A stretch of DNA of 64,000 bases from Gerris lacustris (lineage: Eukaryota; Arthropoda; Insecta; Hemiptera; Gerridae). The notes below the pieces were generated by a model that was given only the letters and a program-made list of their open reading frames with translations, was not told the origin of the DNA and made no database searches. A program made the position numbers and the translations under genes. Where the stretch lies: assembly GCA_951217055.1 (NCBI GenBank), contig OX578280.1:33671128-33735127 (forward strand). The letters run 5' to 3'. Of this stretch, positions 49,885 to 61,394 are shown in pieces. Position 1 is the stretch's first letter. Every line of letters begins with the position of its first letter.

Positions 49885-50505
49885 CCTACCAAAAGTTATA
49901 AAGTATGGTAAAAAATCGACATTTCTTTTTTCTACTCTGAACAATTTTGATAATAACTTTTTTCCACGGGGCCAAATACACAACAAATATTACAACCACA
50001 ACCACAACCACAACAAATACCACAACCACAACCACAACCACAACCCCCAACCACAACCACAACAACAACCACAACCACAAAAACAACCACAACCACAACC
50101 ACAACCACAAAAAATACCACAACCATAACCACAACCACAACAAATACCACAACCACAACAAATACCACAACCATTAGGTCCTTAAGGTCCTTTAGGTCCT
50201 AGGACCTATAGGTATTGGGTAATAGGACCTATAGATTTTAGGTCCTAAGACCTATGGGTCCTAGGTCGTAGGTCATATAGGTCCTAGGTCGTAGGTCCAC
50301 CATCACAACCACAACAAATACCACAACCACAACAAATACCACAACCACAACCACAACAAATACCACAACCACAACCACAACTACAACCACAACCACAACA
50401 AATACCACAACCACAACCTCAACCACAAATCAACAAATACCACAACCATCACCACAACCACAACCACCACCATAGACACAACACTCCTCCACAACAAATC
50501 CTCCA
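49885..50505 (+). repeat. Forward satellite core fragment, CCACAA array and AGGTCC block
   Basis: The core resumes at CTACCAAAAGTTATAAAG, reaches CCACGGGGCC at about 49974 and continues into CCACAA arrays with an AGGTCC block at 50173-50297 very like the one at 34738. This forward-oriented piece breaks the otherwise inverted order of the right half. Confidence 0.88.
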
Positions 50506-51360
50506 TAGACCTAGGTCCTATAGGTCTAAGTTCCTATATTACCTAGGACCTATAGGACCTACGACCTAAGACCCATAGGTCTTAGGACCTAAAACCTTTA
50601 GGTCCTATTACCCAAGACCTATAGGTCCTAGGACCTAAAGGACCTATAGGACCTAGAGGACCAAAAGGACCTACAGGACCTTTAGGACCTAATGGTTGTG
50701 GTTGTGGTATTTGTTGTGGTTGTGGTTGTGGTGTGGTTGTGGTTGTGGTTGTGGTTGTGGTTGATGTGTGGTTGTGGTTGTGGTTATGGTTGCGGTTGCT
50801 GTTGCGGTTGTGGTTGTGGTTGTGGTGTGGTTGTGGTTGTGGTTGTGGTGTGGTGTGGTTGTGGTTGTGGTGTGGTTGTGGTTGTGGTTGTGGTTGTGGT
50901 TGTGGTATTTGTTGTGGTTGTGGTTCACAACCACAACCATTAGGTCCTTAAGGTCCTGTAGGTCCTAGGACCTAAGACCCATGGGTCCTAGGTCGTAGGT
51001 CATATAGGTCCTAGGTCGTAGGTCCTATAGGTCCTAGGTAATATAGGAACTTAGACCTATAGGACCTAGGTCCTATAAATCCTAGGTCCTATACGACCTA
51101 GGTCCTATAGGTCCTAGGTAATATAGGTCCTTAGACCTATAGGTCCTAGGTCCTAGGTCTTAGGTCCTACGTCGAAGGTCCTAGGTCCAAGGCCCTAGAC
51201 CTTAGGTCCTAGGTCTGTGGTTGTTGTTGTGGTTGTGGTTGTGGTGATGGTTGTGGTTGTGGTGATAGTTGTGGTTGTGGTGATAGTTGTGGTTGTGGTG
51301 ATGGTTGTGGTTGTGGTTTTGGTGATGGTTGTGGTCTAAGGTCCTATATTACCCAAGACC
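50506..51360. repeat. AGGTCC palindrome blocks and the switch from CCACAA to TTGTGG
   Basis: A long AGGTCC/AGGACC block (50506-50690) is followed directly by TTGTGG repeats (50692-50926), the opposite strand of the earlier arrays. CACAACCACAACC then returns briefly (50927-50938), followed by another AGGTCC block (50939-51216) and TTGTGG again. Confidence 0.9.
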
Positions 51361-51760
51361 TATAGGTCCTAGGTCCTAGGATGGTGGTTTTAGTATTTTG
51401 TGGTTATGGTTGTAGTATTTGTTGTGGTTGTGGTTGTGGTTTTGGCTGTGGTTGTTGTTGTGGTTGTGGTGGTGGTTGTGGTGATAGTTGTGGTTGTGGT
51501 ATTTCTTGTGGTTGCGGTTATTGTATTTTTTGTGGTTATGGTGATGGTAGTTGTTGTGGTTGTGGTTGTGGTTGTGGAATGATTGTGGTGGTGGGTGTGG
51601 TTGTGGTTGTGGTTATTGTATTTGTTGTGGTTGTGGTGAAGGTTGTGGTTGTGGTTGTGGTTGTAGTGATGGTTGTGGTTGTGGTGATGGTTGTGGTTGT
51701 AGTTATGGTTCAGGTTGTGGTGATAGTCGTTCTTCTAAGAAAAATCTAGTTTCTGAGGAG
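51361..51760 (-). repeat. TTGTGG array
   Basis: G/T-only repeats, complement of the CCACAA arrays, with GTGATGG and GTATTTG variants. The long open frames with GCGCGI/VVVV translations are by-products. Confidence 0.9.
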
Positions 51761-52177
51761 CTATAAAAACAAAAATATCGGGCTTGATTCACCGCCGGGT
51801 AAGAATTATTTAATAGTAAATGTTCTTATAATAAAAAAGTAACCACAAAAATCCGAAACAAATGACAAATGGTAATTACTGGACTAATTAATTATCTACT
51901 CGTATATAATACCATGTCATATAACTTTTAAAATTCGTCATTAAAGAATGATGACTATATCATTTGTTACTATTAATAAAGTTGGGAGTAAAGATTTAAA
52001 ATTATGAAGAGAAACGAAACAAAAAATGACCTACAAGTACCTAAACATTTAGGTTTTCATAGATTTGGGTTAATTCCTTTAAAAAAACAAAAGAAACATT
52101 ATACCTAATAGCTGCTACTATACATTCACTTTAGACTTATTGACCTACAATTTTCAGTCTTAAATTACTCCTATAAT

Positions 52178-52178
<1 letters not shown>
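51761..52178. other. Unique-looking AT-rich island in the satellite domain
   Basis: About 420 bp without satellite repeats and without a gene. Confidence 0.5.
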
Positions 52179-52182
<4 letters not shown>

Positions 52183-52264
<82 letters not shown>

Positions 52265-52279
52265 TTATATATATATATA
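52183..52279. repeat. (TA)n microsatellite
   Basis: An almost pure TA run with two TTTA interruptions, passing directly into TTGTGG repeats. Confidence 0.95.
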
Positions 52280-52975
52280 TTGTGGTTGTGGTTGTTGTTG
52301 TGGTGATGGTTGTAGTTGTGGTTGTGGTTGTAGTGATGGTTGTGGTTGTGGTGTGGTTGTGGTGATGGTTGTGGTTGTACTGATGGTTGAGGTCCTAGGT
52401 CCTAGGTCCTGGTTGAGGTCCTAGGTCCTAGGTCCTGGTTGAGGTCCTAGGTCCTAGGTCCTAGGCCTGTGGTTGTGGTTGTGGATGTGGTGATGGTTGT
52501 GGTTGTGGTGATGGTTGTGGTAATGGTATTTGTTGTGGTTATGGTGATGGTTGTGGTTGTGGTGATGGTTGTGGTGATGGTATTTGTTGTGGTTATGGTG
52601 ATGGTTGTGGTTGTGGTGATGGTATTTGTTGTGGTTATGGTGATGGTTGTGGTTGTGGTGATGGTATTTGTTGTGGTTATGTTGATGGTTGTGGTTGTTT
52701 TTGTGGTGATGGTTGTGGTTTTGGTGTGGTTGTGGTATTGGTTGTGGTGTGGTTGTGATGATGGTTGTGGTTGTGGTATTTGTTGTGGTTATGGTGATGG
52801 TTAAGGTTGTGGTTGTGGTTGAGGTTGATGTTGTGGTTGTGGTGATGGTTGTGGTTGTGGTGATGGTTGTGGTCTAAGGTCCTATATTACCCAAGACCTA
52901 TAGGTCCTAGGTCCTATAGGTCCTAGGTAATATAGGTCCTAGGTGACCTATTATAGGTGACCTATAGGTCAGAGT
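52280..52975 (-). repeat. TTGTGG array with AGGTCC blocks
   Basis: G/T repeats with regular GGTGATGGTATTTGTTGTGG cassettes (about 50 bp, 52520-52700) and two AGGTCCT blocks (about 52390-52465 and 52875-52970). Confidence 0.9.
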
Positions 52976-52989
52976 TGAAAAAAGAAATG

Positions 52990-53425
52990 TCGAAATTATA
53001 TTCGAATTATAGGTAATAAAATAAGCTACACGTTTTATTTCACCACATTTTTAGTGCCGACCCCGTGGAAAAAAGTTATTATCAAAATTGTTCAGAGTAG
53101 AAAAAAGAAATGTCGATTTTTTACCATATTTTATTAATTTTTGGTACATTTTTACTGCAAAAAGCATATTGATATGGGTATCAAATTAAAGAGGACAGTG
53201 TATAGAAGACTTTAAAAAACACCGCACTCTTTGTTCCGGAGATATTGGCGTTACAGTGAATAGGCCAAATTTGGGTCTAAAATAGGGGACGGTGGGGGAA
53301 GCAAGCGGTGGCACTCGATATGATAATATGGAAAATGCTTCCCTAAACACCTTCTAAACGATGGTGTAAAGAAAGTTTAGTATTTAATTTTTCCCCCCTT
53401 TAGGCCCTTTTCTGTCTATTTGTAC
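52990..53425 (-). repeat. Inverted satellite core, copy 1
   Basis: Reverse complement of the 651-bp unit from the GTGTAGATTATTTTATTACC region to the GGGGGAAAAATTAAAT start. It lacks about 13 bp relative to copy 2 (ACCGCACTCTTTG against ACCGCACATTGTTATCACTC). It ends TTTGTACTGAGCT. Confidence 0.9.
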
Positions 53426-54150
53426 TGAGCTATAATTATCAGCCTCAAAACAATATAGGCTTTATAGAAAAAAATTACTAAACAAGTCTAACCAGCGGCG
53501 CCGGCGTTAATAAGAATTTTCTCCGAGCAAAATTTGCGGGATTAATATAACCGATGAAATTTAAGGGAATATTTTTTAGGAATTAGTAGAAATCAAAATG
53601 CCAAACTGTAATCCCGGATAACAATGCGTATGTTCTTGTTAAATTGTTATTTATATCCCTTGTTATGTTACTTAACAGTATGTTATCTATTTAATTAATA
53701 TGTTTTTGGTCTTTGGTGTGGGTATTTACTTAGAAAAACATAAAAATTACCAACCCGCATTTTTGCGAACCATCATATCTTAAAAACTACACTTCCGATT
53801 TTAATGAAATTTAAATGGTAGGTCACATTAGGCAAATTTTGGTCCCAAATAAGTTTCAAGCTTCTGCGCCTATTATTTTTATCTTCCACATGCACACATA
53901 CATTTATTTAACGGCAATTTCTCGAAAACGGTTTGTCTCACTTTAAACATGCATAGGACCTTTTTTGTGCAGAATTATTATGTAAATTTTTTATGTAAAA
54001 ATTTTTTTTATGTAAAATTTTTTTTTATGTATTTTTTGTAAAATTTTATTAATTATGTAAATTTTAGACTTTAAGGAGGAGGGAGGGGGACCCCCCCCCC
54101 CCCTCCCTAAGTGTGGGGAACTTATTTTTTTTTTTTTTTGTTTCTTACTA
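53426..54150. repeat. Unclassified repeat-like spacer
   Basis: No coding frame. It contains TTCCGATTTTAATGAAATTT and a CTCGAAAACGGTTTGTCTC block of the kind seen in untranslated regions of transposons, and a C14 tract at about 54091-54104. Confidence 0.35.
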
Positions 54151-54221
54151 CTACACCCTTAAGAGTGTTTTCACAAAGTTTCAATACTTTATAAATTATT
54201 TTCCCTATTATTCCTTATTTT

Positions 54222-55241
54222 AACTCCTAATTTTTTAACTTAGAAGGGAACAAGGAGCAAGGTTAAAATAGATGGTTGTTTATCGCCCTCCTTTGAGGTT
54301 AGAAGAGGGCTGAGGCAGGGAGATGTTCTGTCAGCAACTCTTTTTAACCTTGTGCTGGAAAGAGCTGTCAGGAAAATACCTGGCAACCCAGGAGGAACCT
54401 TGTTCAATCGGCAAACCCAATGTCTTGCGTATGCAGATGACGTTGGACTCTTGGCAAGATCTAAAAGAGCCTTGGAGGAGGCTTACATGCCATTGAAGCA
54501 AGAAGCTGCTGATCTGGGATTAAATATTAACAAAAATAAAACAGAATATATGCTAATGACTCGCAGAGAAGGAAGAGAACCTCTGGAAGATGTGTTGTTA
54601 GGAGGTGATTTATTTAAGTCAACTAACAACTTCAAATATTTAGGAACCCAAATCACTAATGACAACACCGCATCGGAGGAAGTAAGAGCTAGACTAACGG
54701 CAGGAAATAGGTGCTACTTCTCCTTGATGAGGATACTAAAAAGTAGACTCTTAAGTCGAGACTTGAAGATCAAAGTTTATCTAACTGTCATCCGGCCTGT
54801 TGTATTATATGGATCAGAGGCCTGGACTCTTACCAACTCTGATGAAAGCTGCTTACGGCGTTGGGAGAGAAAACTATTGAGAAGAATCTTTGGTCCAGTG
54901 AACGAGGATGGAAGATGGAGACTTAGGCACAATGATGAGCTACATATTCTCTACGGCAAACCGGACCTGGTGGCTGAGATTAAGAAAAATAGGCTGCGAT
55001 GGCTAGGTCACGTTGAGAGAATGCCAGAGAATAGGGCGGCTAAAAAGTTGTATGATGGTAAACCTGGCGGAAAAAGACTTAGAGGGCGTCCAAGACTGTG
55101 ATGGCTAGATCAGGTGGAGAACGATCTGAGGAGGATAGGAGTGAGGAGGTGGAGGGCTGTTGCACAACAGCGGGAACTCTGGAGGAGCGAAGTGTTGCAG
55201 GCCCAGGCTCTTCGAGAGCTGTAGTGATGATGATGATGATG
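54222..55241 (+). mobile_element. 5'-truncated RTE-type LINE with 15-bp target duplication
   Basis: The insertion is bounded by a perfect direct duplication ATTATTCCTTATTTT at 54207-54221 and 55242-55256. Removing it restores a continuous inverted satellite unit. The 3' end is a (TGA)n tail (about 55224-55241) as in RTE-clade LINEs. Only the last ~330 codons of reverse transcriptase remain. Confidence 0.9.
54242..55223 (+). pseudogene. RTE-type reverse transcriptase, C-terminal part
   Basis: The open frame enters at about 54242 with GCLSPSFEVRRGLRQGDVLS (the usual RQGD motif), followed by the catalytic box AYADDV, the thumb motif NFKYLGTQI, LYGSEAWTL, and the C-terminal LRWLGHVERM and GRPR motifs. 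A TGA at 55099-55101 interrupts it. The same frame continues for 40 codons to TAG at 55221-55223 with family-like sequence (WLDQVENDLRRIGVRRWRAV). The stop stands where a CGA codon would fit, consistent with CpG decay. The endonuclease and palm N-terminus are absent because of 5' truncation. Most of the frame is otherwise undamaged, so insertion is fairly recent. Confidence 0.88.
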
Positions 55242-55812
55242 ATTATTCCTTATTTTCCTGGACTAAATAGAGTTCACAGTTGACTCTATTAGCAGCTTTT
55301 CTTACTACACGCATCTGCTATTTCCGCTTTTTTACCCCTCCTGCATTAGAGTTGCTATGACATATTATACATCGAATTATAGGTAATAAAATAAGCTACA
55401 CGTTTTATTTCACCACATTTTTAGTGCCGACCCCGTGGAAAAAAGTTATTATCAAAATTGTTCAGAGTAGAAAAAAGAAATGTCGATTTTTTACCATATT
55501 TTATTAATTTTTGGTACATTTTTACTGCAAAAAGCATATTGATATGGGTATCAAATTAAAGAGGACAGTGTATAGAAGACTTTAAAAAACACCGCACATT
55601 GTTATCACTCTTTGTTCCGGAGATATTGGCGTTACAGTGAATAGGCCAAATTTGGGTCTAAAATAGGGGGCGGTGGGGGAAGCAAGCGGTGGCACTCGAT
55701 ATGATAATATGGAAAATGCTTCCCTAAACACCTTCTAAACGATGGCGTTAAGAAAGTTTAGTATTTAATTTTTCCCCCCTTTAGGCCCTTTTTATGTCTA
55801 TTTGTACTGGGC

Positions 55813-56796
55813 TACCATTCAATACTCGTTTCCATGGTATTTTTCCAAAACAGTTTCAAAACAATACCAAAAATTGAACTCAAAACGTTTTGAAATCACC
55901 GTTTCCGTATCTTTTGAATACCAAACAAATGTGTGAAAGTTTTTTTATTGATTTATCGGACCGATTTTTATTTTCACCAAAACACACCAAACAAAAATTA
56001 ATCAGTTTTATCACATTTTATTACTACAAACGTTTTATTTTTTATTTTATTAGTTTTAATCATGTTTTCGTGGAAAACAATTATGTATCTAAAGTAATTT
56101 CCGGTTTTTAAAATTTAAGGTATATGAATCACCAAATAATTATTGAATGATTTTGTTTCCGAATGAGGACGAAGAAAGATAAAAAACATATTAACAATAA
56201 GATGTCCGGCGACTCATTTAAATAAAGTGAGTCAAGATTAAGAACTTATTTCTTAATTCGGTGACACATTAGAAATGTTCGTCACTAATAATAGAACTAG
56301 TCATAACTTTAAAGACAATAGTGCGTGATCTTACAAGAATTTGTTGCTCTATGTTAAATAATGAAGGTTGGTGTAAATTTAAAGTTGGTTGCTTGTGTTG
56401 TGTAGATAAGCAGTGGAGTCAAGGTACGCATTGAGGGTACCGGTACTAATTCCTCTGTACTTACTCTAAGCACGTAATGTTATTTTACTTCTTAAGGAAG
56501 GACTTGTGTCAATCTTAGAAATTTACAAAGGTATGAACCTGGAAAAAAACCAATACTCACCTGAATTTCTCCAAGAATAAATCAGTAGAGGTCATTTTGT
56601 TGAAGCCCATGTAAACATTTTTTGAAGATCAAAAAAAATTATTAGTAATTACTGAGTTTTAAATTATTTCAGAATTTTTTGACTGCAAACGTTTTAGTCT
56701 GATCTACGTCTCAAGGGACATTGATGCAAATGGAAGTGCCCACACCATAAGTCGCCAGCATTTGAAATCTTTTTCAGAATATTATTGAAACCAATT
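55813..56796. other. AT-rich non-coding DNA
   Basis: A 37-codon plus-strand stretch (FDCKRFSLIYVSRDIDANG...) follows an acceptor-like ATTATTTCAG at about 56672. It was not strong enough to call an exon. Nothing else is supported. Confidence 0.45.
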
Positions 56797-56882
56797 GTAC
56801 CCTTTTTATACTAAATTTTCAACATTTCATAAGAACATGCTCTAAATATCCTATTTCTCTGCAGTCTTTACATTGATTTTTG
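56797..56882 (-). pseudogene. Trace of a LINE C-terminal Cys/His motif
   Basis: The minus strand reads NQCKDCREIGYLEHVLMKC and then a stop. The C-x2-C...H-x4-C arrangement with E-H-V-L matches the zinc-knuckle-like end of several LINE ORF2 proteins. The piece is short, and nothing upstream is preserved. Confidence 0.35.
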
Positions 56883-57640
56883 TTTTTTTCATACATATAT
56901 CATAGTTAGATCAAATCCAATTAATAATGCTTACTAGTTCCTTCTTTCCTAGTTCCTCAGTTCTTTCTTTTTGTATATTTTACTTCCATTTACTCTTATT
57001 TTATTATTATTATTTACTTCTTTTTATATATATTTAGTGAATAAGTAAAGTTATTCTACATTTATATTTTGTAACATTTCTTAATTAATTTTAAAATTAA
57101 TTAAAACTTTAGTTATAAGTAAGCAGGGATAAATACATATCATAAGAGAAAACTAAAGCTTATAAGACTATTATAACTATATAAAGCAGAATAACTTTAG
57201 ATAGAGAAGTTATTTTAAATAGATTATAACCTACTCGTTAAGAATATTATATTGAAATAAATATTTAATCTCCTACTGAGATAATATTTTACTCCAGTAC
57301 TAAAGAAATATTATTAAGTACTCTAGAACTGAAGTTAATTAATCTCTTGTACTGATCAGTACTGAGTTGACTCTCTCGTCGAAGAAGAAGATGTAGGTAA
57401 AACCTCTTAGAAATCAATTATCAGACCTTGTCTAAAAAGAACAACGGAATCTGATTTGTGTAAAATTCCATTACATAATAATGCATCAATAAAAGAGCGG
57501 TTAGCAAACAAAATCTTATTGGGAAAGAGATGGAAAATACTCAAAAAGGAGCATCGTGGAGATAAAACCTATATGAGCCAATAATAATAAGACACGAATT
57601 GTTGAAACCGAATGCACTATTACTCGTATTTTCATCTCTT

Positions 57641-57959
57641 ACAAGCTTTTATTTTACTTGCAATGTTTGTATGTATGTATGTATGTATGTATGCATGTAT
57701 GTATGTAGTATGTATAGATGAATGTATGTTCGGGTCAAATCTTGCAACTGAATTTTTAAACTGTTATCCTCAACCGAATGAATTGAAATTTTGCATATAT
57801 GTTTAGTTTGGATGACATTGCATCATTAGCAAATTGAAGTCATTCTAAATTCAATATGGTGGACAGCCCAAGATGACGGACTAATTATTTTTTAAGCACG
57901 CCCATGATGTGGGTATCAAATGAAAGGGTTTGCTTAGAAGAATACGAATAAAAGCTTGT
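57641..57959. mobile_element. MITE copy 2, TIR ACAAGCTTTTATTT
   Basis: The second copy of the 281-bp repeat at 17990, longer (319 bp) mainly because its (TATG)n tract is expanded. The ends are ACAAGCTTTTATTT and AATAAAAGCTTGT. The interior matches CGGGTCAAATCTTGCAACTG and AGCACGCCCATGATGTGGG. Confidence 0.6.
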
Positions 57960-59392
57960 TTTTTTAAAATATTTCTTTTTATAATCAACTTATTTCTGTT
58001 GAATGGTTTCAAAGTATTGTACCAGTAACACGTTAAATACAAACGAAAAAATGTTAATTGTAAATTAATTACTGTTATGAAATCCAGAAAATTGATTAGA
58101 TTGCTATTTGCTATATATTGATCCAGAAGTTTAAACCACAAACCTCAAGAAGCCATTAATATCGGCTCAATAATCTATCTCCGGCAATAAACCACATTAC
58201 TAGATTTGACTGTTCTATTTCTATTACATTTTAAATGGATTATCATACAGCTAATATTCACGAATATAGACACAAAATTAATTAAATGTACATGATTATA
58301 GTGTACATAAGTAATAATTTTTTAGATTTTTAAGTAGACTGTAATATATAACTATAATTATGTAAGTATGTAGTTACTATAATTCAAGATGATCTGTAGT
58401 TTATTTCCAAGTCTACTATATGCCTATAAAAGTATTGTTAATCAATGAACCGGATTTAGAATCGGGGAGAAGAGCGGGACGACAAATGCTTTCTGAAAAT
58501 ATATAAATTAGTTGTTTTAAAAAATGGTTTTTCTCATGTCATTAATTTTCTATGTACTACTTCATTTTAATTAATCTTATCTAAATATATATCTAAATGA
58601 TTTTACTTACTATTACTTCTTTATCTAAATTTAAAATTAAGCCCACTGTCACGGCCCTAAGGGCAAGTAACTCGTAAATAAAAATTGAGTAAAACGAGTG
58701 ACTTTTCATTGATCACAATAAAAAAGATGATATTGTTATTTTTATTTCAGACAGTTTTTATGAGTTTTCTAGAGAAAATAAGTTGGAAAAAACCTTAGAT
58801 TTATTCGTATTGTTTATGACTTAGTAAAGATTAAAAAAACATAATAATAATAACAATAATAATTATGTACTTTATTCCATTTTTATAATTCCTTCAAACT
58901 ATTGTCACAGGAATAAAATAAAGAAAAGGGAGGGAAAATTGTATTAACTTAAAATAATAAGTTTTACGATCTGTTTACATTTTTTTTATTTATTTGATGA
59001 GTTTGAACTTGATTTTTATTTAAATCAACTGTAATATTTTATTTTCACCGTAATGAAATATAATCCATCGATTATATATTGGGATCAAGAACTAAATTAT
59101 AATGTAATGCATGTAAATTTGTTTGTATCAAGATTTAAAAGAAAATTTATTTTTATAGAATCGCCGAAATAATGATAGAAAGCAAAGTAGTAGGGATACG
59201 AGAGTTCTATGATGATCTAGCCTGCCTGGCTATTGTTATTTTGGGAGCATGCTATTGTTAATTTGGGACCCTGGCCGTTGCTTGCTCAGAGCCCCCTGCT
59301 TCCTTCTAGAGGGGTCTGTCCCTTCACCTGTTGTTAGAAAGCCCACCCCCCACCCTGTCCTTCCTCTGCTACGCTATTTTGAATTCCCCGGG
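57960..59392. other. AT-rich non-coding DNA; G+C-richer patch 59230-59390
   Basis: The patch before the SINE has CT-rich, non-repetitive sequence without a convincing frame. Nothing else is supported. Confidence 0.45.
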
Positions 59393-59546
59393 TGTTTTTT
59401 TTTTTATTTTATTTTTTTTTATTTCAAATATGCTGCCACCTTCTAGAGTTGAAATATTCGATAAAAAATCTATGCCTTGGCTGGGTTCCGATCCTTCGAC
59501 CTTCGGATCGTGAGTCCGACGCCTTACCCATTCGGCCACGAGGGCT
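59393..59546 (-). mobile_element. tRNA-derived SINE
   Basis: On the minus strand a tRNA-like head (59545-59473) is followed by about 45 bp of unrelated body (CTCTAGAAGGTGGCAGC) and an A-rich tail (about 59428-59393). Box A (TGGCCGAATGG) fits the consensus; box B (GGATCGGAACC) differs at two positions. The anticodon stem is perfect (TCGGA/TCCGA) with loop CTCACGA. The acceptor stem has only five of seven pairs, so it is a SINE rather than a working tRNA gene. Confidence 0.7.
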
Positions 59547-59930
59547 GTTGAGCTTATACTACACAGAGTTACTATCTAAGTAATTTTTTCAATGTCCCAC
59601 CAAGCTATAGTATTTCATCAAGCTATAGTATTTTTTATATTGATAATATGGTACTCTTATACTTTGTTACCCACCATTTATTTATTTATTAATTATTAAA
59701 TTAAAGTGAACTATAGTTTTGTTCGAAATTTATTGGATTAAAGGTTACTTTGCCTTACTAGATAGTTAGACTAATGGATATTGCCAGTTTATTTACAGAA
59801 GTTTGATATTCCTTTGCCTCAAAGGAATATTTGAACATTCCGCAGTTAAGATTGTCAATTAATTTGAAAATTAAAAAAAAAAAAAATGTCAAAACCCCAC
59901 CCTAGGGTGGGTAACAAAGTAAAAAAGTAC
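59547..59930. other. AT-rich non-coding DNA
   Basis: Nothing supported. Confidence 0.5.
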
Positions 59931-60720
59931 CGATAATATAATATTATTATATTTTACCTTGGTTGATGTAGACCGGTTGTAATCTTACTCAGGAAAAAGG
60001 TAAAAAAGGTAAAAGGAGCCGTATCCTTTTACCTTTTGTCTACTTCCACGGCGGCTGTTGGGTTTATATTACAGGGGTTTAGAATAGTTGGAAAGAGGGC
60101 TAAGGGGGTGGATCGGTTTAACTTCAATGGAGAGTTATTACCTTTTCGTAGAGACATATAAGAAAGTCCACTTGAAAAGATGACAATTTTTACCTGTTAT
60201 ACGTAGGCAGTTTATTTTTATTTTTCCCTACAAAAAATTACTTCTTACTCCTTTTAACAAATTCTTTAAATTTTATAAAAAATAAAAAAACTGTCTTTGT
60301 AAAACAGGTAATATCTTTACCTTGTTAGATGTACCATAGTTACTACCCCGCTACGGTTCCTTTTACCTTTTGTCAGTCTTAAACATTATAATTTTATTAT
60401 GTTTATCCTATACTTCTAAATATCTCCATCATTTATAAACATAAACATATTATTTAAAGAATCCTAAAAATGTTTAAAAATAAAAAACCAGTCTCTGGTA
60501 AACAGGTAATATCTTCACCTTGTTTGAGGTAGTTCCGGTTGTGACTTTATTCGGGGCGGCTCCTTTTTACCTTTTATCCTTCTTTAAACTGATAATTTTA
60601 TGATGTTTATTCTATACTTCTAAATATTGCCATCATATATGACCATATCGTTTTTAACGAATTTTTAAAACTTTAAATAATATAAAATAAAAACTATATA
60701 CCTAAAGCAGGTAATTTCCA
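59931..60720. repeat. ~200-bp degenerate repeats at the Polinton end
   Basis: Related copies carry ACCTTGTTAGATGTA-type sequence at about 59957, 60319 and 60518, each followed by CCTTTTACCTTTT. The last two copies are about 200 bp apart and share GTAAAACAGGTAATATC and TTATACTTCTAAATAT blocks; a partial fourth (AAAGCAGGTAAT) lies near 60705. Confidence 0.65.
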
Positions 60721-60866
60721 AACATCAAACTAAAAGTAATTTAACTTATAAGGTTCTAAAACTAAAGAGTAAAGAAATACAAAAAATATTGGTATTATAG
60801 TTTAAAGAAACATTTATTTAAAAGTAGATAAATATATACATTTAAATTCACATATTACAAGATTAT

Positions 60867-61169
60867 TTATTCGTTATCAAAATCAATGATAAATGCACCT
60901 TTAGTAGTTCTTCCACGATATATAAGGATGTTGGGGACCTCGCGTACATCTACTGGAATTTCTGGATAAATTTTATCGGCTAGCCTGTGAGGAAGGTAGA
61001 GTCGTTTAGTTTCACAATCATTAGTCTCAATCTCCACTGCTACACTCGGGCCTAAGGATGTAGCAGTTCTAATCATAGTCTTCAAAGTGTAATTCCCAGG
61101 TTTAAGATCGGCGAATGAGATGGTTTCCCGCTGTTTTGATGCCTCTTTACAAACTTGAAGAAAAGACAT
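60867..61169 (-). CDS. Small Polinton protein, possible OB-fold type
   Basis: A 100-aa protein starting MSFLQVCKEASKQ at 61169. The frame is open to an ATG at 61217, but a TATTTCCAG acceptor ends one base before the ATG at 61169, so I take the later start. A conserved-looking centre reads SFADLKPGNYTLKTMIRTA, then a VAVEIE strand, then RLYLPHRLADKI and ILIYRGRTTKGAF. The G-x-Y-x-L/V start, alternating strands and a LP-x-R motif resemble short all-beta proteins often seen next to Polinton genes; an OB-like nucleic-acid-binding role is only inferred. It has its own TATA box and intron (see those entries). It is the last gene in the minus-strand row. Confidence 0.65.
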   Translation of the reverse strand: MSFLQVCKEASKQRETISFADLKPGNYTLKTMIRTATSLGPSVAVEIETNDCETKRLYLPHRLADKIYPEIPVDVREVPNILIYRGRTTKGAFIIDFDNE

Positions 61170-61284
61170 CTGGAAATAAATTAAATAAACAAATGTGTGA
61201 GTCTGAGGAAAATGCATTATTTTTTACATTATTATAAATATTAATATTGTTTTTCAAATTATTGAATAAAACGGAGTTACTTAC
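61170..61284 (-). other. 5' UTR intron (115 nt)
   Basis: On the minus strand a donor GTAAGT (61284-61279) and an acceptor TTTATTTCCAG (ending at 61170) bracket an AT-rich 115-nt segment that ends exactly at the ATG of the 100-aa gene. It is predicted from sequence signals only. Confidence 0.5.
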
Positions 61285-61394
61285 AATGCTGATATATTTC
61301 AAGAAATTGTGTATGAGTAGGGTCTTGGAATGAACTACAACTCTGAAGCTTCAGCAAAAATAACTTTCTGAATGGTAAAATTAGGAAAGTAACT

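Larger units (their letters stand above)
54151..55812 (-). repeat. Inverted satellite unit, copy 2, interrupted by a LINE
   Basis: The complement of a 651-bp-type unit starts near 54180 (TTTCAATACTTTATAAATTA), is split at 54221/55242 by an RTE element, and runs to TTTGTACTGGGCT at about 55812. The ending matches the leader CCAGTACAAATA at the left border of the whole satellite domain. Confidence 0.88.

Noticed and set aside
56672..56788. Possible terminal exon after an ATTATTTCAG acceptor
   Set aside because: The 37-codon peptide has plausible composition, but a LINE trace on the opposite strand lies beside it and no family match is evident.
59473..59545. Functional tRNA gene
   Set aside because: The acceptor stem has two mismatches and box B departs from consensus; it continues into a SINE body and A-rich tail.
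59249..59583. Three overlapping plus-strand frames of about 60-65 codons
   Set aside because: They run through the SINE poly-A tail and tRNA-like head on the opposite strand, so they are not genes.
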